Part shown: in pieces, positions 34,288 through 45,330 of the stretch
How positions within the stretch are numbered: position 1 is the stretch's first letter
Layout of the letters: every line of letters starts with the position of its first letter
NCBI GenBank assembly: GCA_002749535.1
Contig: MZZL01000390.1
Coordinates: 323,778-387,777 of the forward strand
Origin: Apophysomyces variabilis
Lineage: Eukaryota; Mucoromycota; Mucoromycetes; Mucorales; Mucoraceae
Length of the DNA stretch: 64,000 nucleotides
Reading direction: 5' to 3'
The notes under the pieces: model-generated
What the model was told of the DNA's origin: nothing
The model's database searches: none
The model's input: only the letters and a program-made list of their open reading frames with translations
Translations under genes and position numbers: made by a program

Positions 34288-36091
34288 TAAATTAAATTCA
34301 CTTTAATACATAATCAGTAATTCGTAATGTGCCCCATCGTCCCGCCTGTCCAGCTGCCTGTGATTTCTCCCACCGGAATGATCCATGCAAGAAGGTTCAT
34401 ACCCCGTTCTCCCGCTTTTTCGTGTATCCTAAATCCTGACGATCATCCCCATTCTTGCAGCTGAACCGAAGAGACGGTATGCTCTAATCCACATAGATGA
34501 AACGCAGTGACTATACTCTTTGTTACACCATAATTCTGTTTAAAAAAATGAAAATCCTGGAACAAAGTAGTGTCTTGACTAAACTGCCGTTACTCCTCCT
34601 TACCTGGTCTGACAAATTCGATCCGGAAACCTTATCTTCCGCTCTTTCTCAATACACTAATTTTAGAATCCCCATTGCCAATCTGGGCAAGTGAAGCCTG
34701 AAGTATATTGCTCAACGTCTACTTCTGCATCATCGAAGCTAATTCTCACACGGTTCGATGCAGCTAAGCATTGACGGAAACTAATGTATCATAGACGAGA
34801 GACCCTCATAGTAGGCTTCATTTTGTTGAGTTCAAAATATAAATTAGTATGGAGCGTCTTTGTGGCGCAAATCATGGTTATATCCAGATGACTCATTTCT
34901 CCTCGTTGTCTAACACAGTGAAAGGATATAATTTAACAATAACGTCTTATTCAAGGATTAAAACAACTTTTGATTCATATATCTTGGGCTTGCCCACAGA
35001 TCCACAAGCACAATTGAAATGGTCATATACTAGATATTTTATGATGTCCAAATAGGCACTTAGCCAAGCAAAGTTATACGACGCTATTGCATGTTAACAG
35101 CTATCTTGCTATTTCCTATAACTTTCCCGCAAGAGAGACAGCCAATGGCATCCTAGTACAAGACGATATCCTGCAAATCCATTACCTGTCTATAAAACTC
35201 GATTTCGGCGCCAAATATCTAAGCTTGACCAGGAGACCAAACTTTGCAGAGCTCACATACTATCGCAGCTGATGGGGAATATGTCACTTATCGTTTTGTT
35301 TCTAGAAAAGCTTCGAGAATTATGGATACCCCTTTCTGTTTTCACGAAGATTTACTATCAGTTCCCCTTCTTTGACTGTCTCCGCGCCTTAAGCATTCCT
35401 TGTTTTTACTGTAGGACCTCTTTAAGTCGATTTCCAAACTCATGTATGCTATGATATGCAATGTAGGTACATGCTTTTGGCTTTTTCTTTCATGAGAATA
35501 TTGTGGATCCTCCTTTTTCACTGTCAATCACCCTGAGCTTTAGACTAATGCAAAATTCAGGGAAAACCTTTCCAATTCAATCCGATATGGTGTAAGAATC
35601 AGGGGCTTAAGAGAGAAGCTGCGAGATATTGAATGGATCTGCATAAGGTTTTCATAAATTATAGTTGCAGAAAATTGTGAGGGTCTCCTATCGATGACGC
35701 ACGTGGAACTTGTCATAATGCCAGTCTTCCAATTTCAGAAAGCCGGTAACATTGCCACAGCAGCAAAGCTACTTCATGGTACTCATCACGCACAAAAGGA
35801 CATTCGGGTATAAGACTCTTCTACCTTCTCGACTTCGCTAAGGTGAGTCTTTCATTTGCCTTCATTATGTAGACTTCTCCCTTAATCAAAACGCCCATAA
35901 GCTACTATTAGCAAACTGGGAAGCACAGGCCTTTTGTCTGATTTTGCAATGGATCCGATCGATAACCTGGTTCTCTTCCTGTCCATATTTCCTTTTCATT
36001 ACGCATTTTTTGCAATACGCGTTTGGGTTATAATTATAAACATGCAAGTAATGGCAATACAAACGGGGAATGTCTAAAAGGAATAGGATGT
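34288..36091. other. 1.8 kb gene-free gap between convergent genes
   Basis: Between the 3' ends of the LIM gene and the syntaxin gene only short frames occur (34497-34694, 34849-35055, 35087-35272 on +), none with a domain. It is too long to be 3' UTR alone. I see no tRNA, transposase relic or tandem repeat, so it could hold a non-coding transcript or decayed sequence. Confidence 0.45.
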
Positions 36092-37777
36092 CTAGTTGAT
36101 ACCCTTGTGGTCGAACGCGAACCACCAAATCAAAATAGCTGCAACAATCAAAATGATAATGAAGATCACGAAGCAGCACCATTTTTTCTATCCGTGTTAA
36201 TATTAGTTTAATATTGCAGACTGGAATATATGAAGTGAGACTCACCGCCCGTGTGCTTTTGGCACTCACGATTGCCTTCGCAATCTCTTTGTTGCCCTGT
36301 TCCAAGTCTACGACAGTAGTTTCCGCATGCATTTCGATCTCCTTGAGGGTTTCGCCCTGCTGCTCCACCAACATCTGCATGTCCATAAACAGCTGGTGTA
36401 ATTCCTAGAAAGAGAAATGAAATCAAAATGAGACAGAAGCCACAAGTTAGTGTCAAGTTATATCATACAAGGATTGTCTTCTCGATTTTCTTGATGTCGT
36501 CGTGACGTGATTGCACTTCACTCAATACAGCCCGTGCTTGACCTGATCTGTTAGCTTGCATAAGCTAAAGAAAAGAAAACGCTGTTATGAGACTTATTTT
36601 GGTTTCTTTGTCCAAGTGTGTTTACCGATTGCGCAAAAATTTGAGAAGCTTCATCCGAGTCCAATGTCCGTTCAATCTCGTCTGATGTGGCATCAGGTTT
36701 TACTACATATCTCGGTCAATTGTGCTGTATGAGTAAGCTCCCATTCTACCAATGCGGATCTGTCTTTCCACTCGCTGTCTGTATTTTTGCTGATATGTGC
36801 GTTCAATATCCTGGTATCGCTGAATAGTTTCGATGAAGCGCTTTTTCAATGCTGCATGCTGGCAATGGGGGAAATCAATTAGCGGAATATGTCAAATCCA
36901 CTTTTTCTTTTACTGTACCTGAGTTTTACGCATTGGTAGATCGCCTGTGCTTGGGGGTAGTTTTGCATTGCTCAACTCAATACCTGAATCCGGACGTATA
37001 AGAAAGCATGTAATATTCCTGGTACATATTATAATCCCTTCTCCTTTTTACCTTGTATCCGTTTTTTGGCTTCCTGATTGAGTTTTGCCGTCTCACTTGA
37101 CAACGCTTCCAGGCGTCGTGTGTTTTGCGACATTTGTTCTTCGCTGATATTCACAAGAGATGCACCATGATATTCTTCAATAGCCGAGATATTGTCGTTA
37201 ATCCTTCGGATCACATCTTTGACTTCTTCCACCTAATGTTTCATTCTTTAAGAAAAGTGGGATATTATAATCCAAACATTACCTCTGCGAAGAAAGCTTC
37301 TGTGGAAACAAGGTGTGTATCTGGTCTACTGCGCTCTGTCATTTCATACTGTTCTTTTCCGTTTGCATGACGATCACCCCGGGTAGATTTATTGTATGCA
37401 GGCGCCGGTTGTGCGGGTGGTCTGTAAGCGTTTTGGTCATCGTATCGAGACTGGTTAGAAGAGGGGAAGGATGGGACTGGAGGTGGTTCGTCATAGTCGT
37501 CGCTGACCGTTGCCCTTTCGTTTGAGTGGATAGCAAAATACTAGGATAATATTCGTTTACCTTAGGCGACTAAAAATGGCCAGAAACAGAAAAAACTTGT
37601 TAGAAAAGCGGTGTTGATCCATCACGTGGATACTTGCTCATATTTCTTTTCGTTACTGTTTGAGCCCTGGAATCAGTTCGAGTATACAGTGAATGAGCGG
37701 TATGAAAAATCATTAGTACTCCTTACTCGTAGTTCAGCCAGTCGGTCCCGGCTCATGGTGAATCGCGAGCTTGCCAT
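36092..37777 (-). CDS. SSO1: Syntaxin, plasma-membrane Qa-SNARE (Sso1/2 type)
   Basis: This is the t-SNARE that drives fusion of secretory vesicles. Nine exons: 37777-37727, 37540-37283, 37232-37052, 36983-36919, 36858-36750, 36702-36626, 36564-36469, 36404-36246, 36187-36092, giving 363 aa. The first 17 residues are basic (MASSRFTMSRDRLAELR), then a Pro/Tyr-rich stretch (YDEPPPVPSFPSSNQSRYDD), which makes it longer than yeast Sso1. The Habc bundle starts near VEEVKDVIRRIND and contains HAALKKRFIETIQRYQDIER. The SNARE motif includes LVEQQGETLKEIE with the zero-layer Gln. A C-terminal membrane anchor (WCCFVIFIIILIVAAILIWW) is followed by nine lumenal or extracellular residues. The SNARE motif and anchor are split over three exons, the anchor having its own 96-nt exon. 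The exon 2 acceptor (37541-37542) is the least certain junction. Confidence 0.92.
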
Positions 37778-39347
37778 CTGTTTCTAATGAACGGAAGGAG
37801 TAATGGAAGGAGAGCGAAAAGGAGAGATGCTGGTTGGACAAAGGAAAAATAGAAAAAAGAGAGAGAAAGAGAGAAAGAGGGACAAGAAACAAGGTCGCTG
37901 TCTCTATTTTTGTGTAGGCCGCGCCGCTCGAGGTTGTACAAGACAAATTACTCTCTTTTCTGATCTGCTTTTGTGCACACGACATCGTTAGCATTAAAGG
38001 TAGTGTATACCGTGCTACTTCTCAACTCGATTCTAACCAAATATCACTAAATTCGGGTCCCATTTATGGATGCTTTAAATTATACTCGTTATCTAGGTTG
38101 CAATGTTATAGTGATCGAAGACTTGAACAATATCATACGTTTCAAAGTCAATATAGAAATCGGGATCGTTGCATTATATATTACATGACATATATATATG
38201 TAGATGCATGTTTTGTATGTAGTACAAACTGTGGATGCACAGACTCTGTCGGAATTGATCTGGTTTCTGTCAAGTCAAGAAATAATCATAAAATAGCAAT
38301 GGAATTGATATCCCATCCTATCCTAGTAGCAACGTCTTGCCAACGTGAGCTTGCAACAAACGATGTGCATTATCATTAAGGTTTGGCGGCCAGCTTGTCG
38401 TCATACAGTATCTCCCAAAAATAATTTCACAGGCCTTTGGAATTGAAATTTATATATGCATCTGGCATTCACTTGGCGGTGAGATGGGTATGGCGTCGTC
38501 AGTTTTATGACAGGTATGTAAAAGTGGTCAACTCGAACTCTTATGGCACCACAATTAATGTGATTTGTTAGCGTCAAGCCCAGTTTCCAAAATACGCCAA
38601 GTGAATTTGCTAGATGCGACTTCAATTTTTGGAAATAAAGTACACCAGATGCAAGATGGATCGTGCCTCGTCCCTTCAGCTTTGGTTCATTTTCGCTTTC
38701 TTCTTCAATCATCGCCGGCTTCTGCTATTTGTTGCTTTCACTCTCCATAATCTGTCATTGGCTGAAAACTTCAAATGATGCTTCAAAGCTACAAATGTCG
38801 TCTTCCGCCAAAATTCGGAAATATACGCTTAGATAGAATCTGACAAGCGTCCAGCAGCCATAAGCGTTCGGTCCTAATCCAATGAATTAAGACCGTATAC
38901 AGATGACTTTGAAACATGCCATGTTAAGCATACTATAGGAAAGATAAATGTAAGTGCTCTTGTTGGCAATGGATTCAGCTTCTCAACTTTACTAAAAGCT
39001 TGTTAACTGGAGCCATCCGACTCCAATATTCCGTATACACATTTATATGCTAGATATTAATTGATTTACTTGGGAGTAAAAGGGGCAAATATAAAAAGCT
39101 ACTGCTATGTTTCGTGAGCAAACTTAAGATTATGTTCAATTTAATGCGAGGAAATTATTCGGTTTGTGAAATCATTGAAAGCAAGAGCGTCTGCAACTCA
39201 ATATCATACATTAACAGAGTTTAGGGAAGGTTCGTTTCTAAATAACAGCCAAACGCAATGCTTCACTTCTCTGCAGTAAACTTTTAACCCTTGATGAAAA
39301 GTGTTGATACAAAACGGCTATATACAGCAGAGCTTGATAGGCTAAGT
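37778..39347. other. 1.6 kb intergenic region, no gene seen
   Basis: This is the upstream region of the syntaxin gene plus the 3' flank of RINT1. It begins with a purine-rich (+) stretch, 37795-37890, which on the syntaxin strand is the usual CT-rich leader. Frames at 38098-38379 (+) and 38401-38712 (-) are AT-rich and domainless. Confidence 0.5.
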
Positions 39348-42256
39348 TTAACTCCAGCTACAAAGCATATCACTTCTTCGCCGAAGGACATCCCGAACTT
39401 GGCTGTAGCTAAGTAGTTCAATACCGAGTCTGTCCAACTCCTTTTGAATCCTGGCTTTCTCCGAACCATCCATTAAAGCTTTCATAAATTCATCGTAAGG
39501 CAAGAACGTGTGGAGTTCTGAAGTATCTTCTCCATTTGTTGCATTAAATGATAATGTCAGAAGCTTCAATGTTTCCTTCAGCCTTTGCCAACAAACTGAG
39601 TAAGGTTGCCTTTTGCTAACATTATGCTTACCTCTTCGTGTAGTTTTCTGGTTTTCTCACCCATTGCTTACCAGTTTTCCAAAAGCCTAATTGGAGATCT
39701 ACTTCGAGCTGCAGTGACCCTTGCTTTGAAAACTGGTTTTGCGTTATCACATATCGCCAATACCAATCTTCGATCTCCTGTGAGATCCTATGATACAGCG
39801 ATACAAAACTAGTATGCGGGAGTGTTGAGTACAAAAAGTTGCACGCAATACGTAAGTCTTGCAGAGGTAGATATAATTCACTTGATATTTCATTGAGGTT
39901 TTCACTAGATGTCTGCCACCATGCGTCTCTGTGGATACGTCGTCAGTATCTCTTATTATTCTGACTAACATCACCTTTTCGCGTAATTCCTTGTATTTGT
40001 TATCCATCCTTTTACTATCACGCTTACGAGGATTTTCTCAATCCGTTCAGTTAAGGCCTCGCAATCCGTTAATACTCTTGAAAATAGCGAAAAGGTCTGA
40101 CTATCTTTTGCTGCTGGAAGGAGAATTTCTTCTACGCCAGCTTCCTTGACAACGACTGGACGAGAGTCGACTTCATATTGCATTGAAAGGAAATGCTAAG
40201 ACATCTATTTAGGGTTCGATAGCAATTGGCCCAATTTCTCTTACATCATCTTCCACCATATAACGGACGGCTTCTCCAATAGTTCGGATACTTGCCCACC
40301 AACGGCATAAGCGTCCCAATGATGCTAATGACCCGGCTGAGTCGTTTGTGGTCTTCAGGCCAGTAACTGCATCAGGAAATGACCCTGGAACAGGCACAGA
40401 ACGAAGCAAGCTTAAAGCCTCGAATGAGTCCACAGCCGAAGATATACGTTGATGATATCGATTGAGTAAGCTCAGTTGAATTTCAGCGAAGAACTTCAAG
40501 CGTTGAATGAGCGACGGAACCAGCTTGTAAGTTTCTGATATATAATATCATCAATTCAAATTCCCCTATTTTATGTGTACCTGTAATGCCCTCTAACAGA
40601 CTAAGTAAATGAACGGCTGATCTTGTTCTTTTCATCGTCGAATCATGTTTGGCATCTCCGCCACCAGCCTCTTTGCTGTCCCTCTGCAGCTCATCCTCGG
40701 TATAGACATCGAATGCTTGACTATCCAAAACAATTTCGTCATATCGTATTATTGAGACTGTATAAGCGTTAGCAGAATAATTGAATAAAACCAAATTTAC
40801 ATTTTTTCTCAGCTTCAAACCATGCGTTAAACCATGTATCATTTCTAAGTATAATCTCCCCCATGGAACTATTGCTTCGTTGAGGTCCAGAGACAGCATA
40901 TGCAAATTCTTCTTGTAAGCTTTGATCGAATAGGAGCACCTCATGGATTGTATGACTTAGCCAATTTGCATGGTTTAATAGCTTCGGCAGAGTCGCGTTC
41001 AATTTGCGAGAAACGTTAGCTAGCAAACCTTGGATAAAGTTGTCCTTGATCAATAACTTCGCACCCAAGTAGTCAGAAACATCGTCTAAGATGGGTTGAA
41101 TAGTCGTGATCAAAAATGGCATGTGTGTAATCATGGTATTTTTGATATGTTTAAGGTACCATTCCGGCTAACAGGTAGTGAGTATGTAGATTTTGTTCGC
41201 TTAAGCATGATTTACCTTGTCCAAACGGTTAGTAGGTTTGTTGGATTCAAAATGAAATCTAAACCGCAGAGATATAGGTTCTAGCATAAGAGCAACTGGC
41301 ACAAGCACCGTGTTCTTATATTCATCGGCGATTTTCCCAGATCTGGACCAAGATATGATTAGTTATTTTGCGACAAGACAGCTTCTTTCTACGTACGGGT
41401 TCTGAAGCAACAGGAGATTACGGAAGCATTGCTCGAAATGGTCCAACTTATCTCGAAGTTGAGGTCCATAGGGCGGCTTTATAGGATTAGGCCATGACAA
41501 TGCATCAAGGGAGCTCTTGAAATTTCTATTTATCATCAGCACTCTGAAAAATAATAACTAGATGATACGTACCGAGTTAAAGCAGCGTTAAGTTGCTCCC
41601 ATAAATACGTATGGCAGTTTGTCAGGTGAGTTAGCAAATCAGCATGCCCATGTGAGGATTTGGAGTGATTCTCAACAAAGTGTCGAAGTTTAGCAAGCTT
41701 GTTATAGGGCTCTATCGCTGCTTCTGGATCGGATTTGACGATAGCTAGGGCTTCCTCACTAGGCACTTCTATGTTAATGTGTACCTTATTAAACACTTTA
41801 TTTCCACATACCTAATATTTGCGCAAACAAGAAGAGTCTTTACGTAATCCTTTGTATGATCTATTGTACGGATTCTAGCTTCCAGCGATCCGAGACGCTT
41901 TAATAATGTATCATCAGAAGTATTCTGATCCTCTGCATGGCTAGGGCAATACTGGCATATTTCATTTTCTTTCTGAGTTAAGGAAGTACGTGTATCTTCT
42001 AATAATTTCTGCTCTGAATGGACGGTATCCAACATAGTCTTTAGAGCTTGTTGTGTTTTCTCCTTGACGGTATCAAGCTACAATGAAGAAAGATGAGTAC
42101 GCGACAAGGAATCATTGTCCGCACCTTTTTGTCAAGATCCGCTTGCCTACTCTGGCGACTCTCAAGGAGTAAATTTAAGTTAACAATCTCATTTTCACCC
42201 AAGACTGGTATATTTGCGTTTAAATAGGTTTCTATTGTTTGCTGAAACGATGCCAT
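39348..42256 (-). CDS. RINT1: RINT1/Tip20-family vesicle tethering protein
   Basis: This is a subunit of the NRZ/Dsl1-type complex that tethers Golgi-derived COPI vesicles to the ER. Eleven exons: 42256-42125, 42077-41812, 41758-41573, 41525-41397, 41342-41216, 41167-40801, 40757-40581, 40534-40245, 40195-39975, 39880-39672, 39595-39348, giving 783 aa, close to the animal RINT1 length. An N-terminal coiled-coil region (about 1-150) is followed by the RINT1/TIP20 body: SLDALSWPNPIKPPYGPQL, KPTNRLDKPEWYLKHI, LLNHANWLSHTIHEVLLFDQ, WFNAWFEAEKKFSIIRYDEI, and the late block RLGIELLSYSQVRDVLRRRSD. The last two junctions were chosen by frame and by similarity to the family C-terminus. The obvious donor at 39641 would give a much shorter, unrelated ending, so GTAAGC at 39671-39670 was used. 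Confidence 0.88.
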
Positions 42257-43374
42257 GAGCGAAAAGCAATGAAGGGAAATGATTTTGTGCCCCGATTACC
42301 GTGGAGATGAAATCCGAAGAAGACTAATTCGTCCTCCGACACTTTCAGCGATGATACATTTCAACTGGATATATGGACTTCGATCACTAAGACCAATTAT
42401 AAGTCAACAGCTCAACATATTTGATACTAGGTTGCTTAGAAAAACTTATAGAGCAACTATTTAGGAAACAGAACATATCGCCCATGATATAGGAGCTCTA
42501 ATCGTATGGCGAATTAATCATTCTGTAGGACAACCGGACAATTCACCAACAAGAATGAACGTGAATACACGTTTCGTATGCGGTTTTCTATCTTCGTCTT
42601 ACGCAAAGAGTGTTTAACATACACTGATTCTTTACTGATATTAACTCTTGTATTTTAAGTGAAAATCCGAAAGAAGGCTTCATATTGTTTATTGACAGTC
42701 TTCGATACTACCCTAAATGAACTTGCGTCCATGGACGGAATGCGTTGGCGTCTTTTACTTACTGCCGAAGGTAGATTCTCATACAATGCTGAAGACCAGC
42801 ATTATACCTTGTATCGGTGGGCCCGGTGAAAAGAAGGAAAGAGGCGAGGACGGCCAGCTTTTTTCGTTTCCTTCCTGGATAACGTATTACAAAGGATGTA
42901 GAAGATGCAAACACCTGGCAAACACTTGAAGGATTATAAGGATGAGTGACAGTAGCGTATACAAACAAAGGATATCATTCACTAACCGGATGGATACAGG
43001 GATCTAGTGACTCAGTCAGGCTTGGTTCCATTACAGGTTTTGTAAGCTGGATATAAACAACAACCTGGCTTATCTGTACTTAATATCAATTGAAGCATAC
43101 ACCGGGAATGTATAGATGGATAAAAGACAACATTACATCTTATGTAAATGAATGATACATAGAGAGAAGACAGCCTATTCGAATCAAAGTTAAAGAAGAC
43201 ATTGTCCAGACTAATACACATAGGCTATCGTCTAATTGACGCGAAGTAATTATTAGCAGCGCAAATCTATCCTATGCATCAGCAACGAAACATTACGAAA
43301 TAGGCGCAAAGCGAAATGTACGAGAATCCATAAATTTCTAGAAAAAGCCACCTGTGCTCATTCCTGCAAACCAC
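42257..43374. other. Divergent intergenic region, RINT1 / NUDCD1
   Basis: About 1.1 kb between divergent starts. Frames at 42279-42464, 42717-42929 (+) and 42759-42968, 43012-43221 (-) are short and unsupported. No discrete element was recognised. Confidence 0.5.
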
Positions 43375-45198
43375 ATGTCAAAGCAGCGATTCACATCCTA
43401 TAGAGAACTAATAAATGCCAAGTTTGAAGGCTACAAACTAAAGAGATTTGAGGATGAATCTTGCCTTTCTCGGAGGCCACTACCAGGAGGGAGGCTCAAC
43501 ATCGAAAGAATGCCACAAACGCATCGTATGGGATTCCGAGAGTTACAAGCACGTGTCAGATTCAGCCATTTGGCTTATGGATTTCCGAGACATGATCATA
43601 CCGGGATAGCATTCTATATAGACGAAGAGTATAATATCATAGAAATATCTTATAATAAGGTAACTACTACTTATTCATTGCCTTCTTTATTTTGTTCCCG
43701 TTAGACTTACTCATAGTAGCAAACCAAAGCAACAACCTTCCTGCTGGTGGCACAATTGACACAGCCTTTGGGAGGCGTACCTGCTTATACCGTAGTGGAT
43801 CGAACCGTTCCAGCCGACCCACAGTATCCATCTCTGATAGCCCTAAACGCGCAGTTGCTATTAGCTTCCAATGGTCGTGGAGATATCGAACTGATTGGGA
43901 TGGGAATGACGGAGGGTCATGCACAAGGAACCATTATTGCTTCGGCTTATTATGAAGGAGATGGGAATGAAGGATTGTCTCCAGTGCCGTGTGTGTTATT
44001 AACGGCAAGACTGGTGAAGGACAAGGTTGTTATGATGGTCTACAGCAGGGCAGCGTGTCCAGAAACCAAGTTCAATATCGCCCTCCTAGAACTTGATTTG
44101 CCCGTAGAACATACAGAGCATCAACATACCAGATTACGTACGCTTCATATCCATCGAGGAACGGAAGTGCCAAGTTATTATGCTATTGCTAATGACGGTA
44201 ACAGCTGCATAATCGGATGCGAAACACCTTTTGAATGGGTTTACGATGAAAAGGAAAAGCTAAAGGAAGCAGAGATGGAGGAGACGCCTAAGGATGCAGC
44301 CGAGAGCAACAAACCAAGCTATCAATGGGCGCAAGAAGGACCCGATATTACTGTTCAAATTCAATTGCCAGCAGGAACCCGTGGTGTCAAATGTCAACTG
44401 AACCGAAACAATATCTCTTTGGAAGTACCAGGTCACGAAGATCTTTCTTTTGGGGACAGACAATTATGGAGCACGATCCGAACGGATGACAGTACATGGA
44501 CATTGGAGCCGGATGGTTTATTGACATTATTCCTTACAAAACAAGACGAATACACGCGTTGGCCTCAATTGTACGACATTGATGATGGCGTATTGGAGAC
44601 AATTGGTCAAGCCAAGCTACAAGAAATGATGGAACGACTTGAAAAATTTACGTCGAACGAGGAGCAACCGAATGTTCGTCCTGCACAGCACCCTGCTGCT
44701 ACAGATATGGATGAAGACATTGACCAAAATGGACAACCAATCAACTTTGTTGTATATAACCGTGATGGTAGTATCAAGCAAGAGATATCTTCTGGTGGAA
44801 ATGAATGGCTATGCAACTCGTTCACCGATCACGCGTCCATTCCTTCTGTATGCGTGAAATCGGATGTGGATGGACTCGTCTTCGCATTCTCAGAATATGA
44901 CGGGGCATTTGCAGCCAATCATATAGCAACTTTCAATGCGTTTGCATTCGTACAGGCGTCAAAGCGCGATAGCCGATTTGTGCGACATGATCCTCACTAC
45001 AAATTTGTGGTGATTGTTGAAAGCACTAGAAATGCTTATATTTACTACCGAACAGACCAAAAGTCGAATACTGAAACACAGACCCTAGTGGATTTAACCC
45101 ATGGGCATGAAATTGATATATTGGGCGTTCAGCTTGTTTTAGATAACCTGCTTATGGTACTGACGGAATCTGAAGTAATTATGCTTCACCTTGCATGA
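43375..45198 (+). CDS. NUDCD1: NudC domain-containing protein 1 (NUDCD1)
   Basis: Two exons: 43375-43659 and 43720-45198, giving 587 aa, close to the animal protein. The N-terminal part has KFEGYKLKRFEDE and YGFPRHDHTGIAFYID. A central CS (p23-like) domain begins YQWAQEGPDITVQIQLPAGT and continues SLEVPGHEDLSFGDRQLWSTI and STWTLE. The C-terminal beta-rich region has SVCVKSDVDGLVFAF, HIATFNAFAFVQASKRD and VVIVESTRNAYIYYR, which match the human architecture. CS-domain NudC proteins act as Hsp90-type co-chaperones; NUDCD1 is linked to the COPI coat and RNA helicases in animals. The acceptor TAG at 43717-43719 is preferred because the earlier TTAG at 43701-43704 would lead into stops. The stop lies only 132 bp before the next start. 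Confidence 0.92.
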
Positions 45199-45250
45199 AC
45201 GAACTTTGACGCAACCGACGTAGAATCTCAGACTCCGACTAAACCCTTAC

Positions 45251-45256
45251 AATAAA
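45251..45256 (+). terminator. AATAAA polyadenylation signal of NUDCD1
   Basis: AATAAA lies 53 nt after the NUDCD1 stop and 74 nt before the transketolase ATG, so the end of one unit and the promoter of the next share about 130 bp. Confidence 0.5.
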
Positions 45257-45330
45257 ATCATACTCGATCTTTTCAGTAGCATTTGGTTTCTCTGTTGCTC
45301 TTCTGTTTTATTTGTTACTACTAGTACAAG

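Noticed and set aside
37544..37578. A 9-nt microexon TCGCCTAAG in the syntaxin gene
   Set aside because: It is flanked by AG and GT, but it would need a following intron of only 20 nt, shorter than any other intron here; exon 1 joins exon 2 in frame without it.
39596..39645. Alternative 3' end of RINT1 using the GTAAGC donor after YTKR
   Set aside because: It leads to a short unrelated ending and drops the conserved LGIELLSYSQVRDVLRRRSD block, which the chosen upstream donor keeps in frame.
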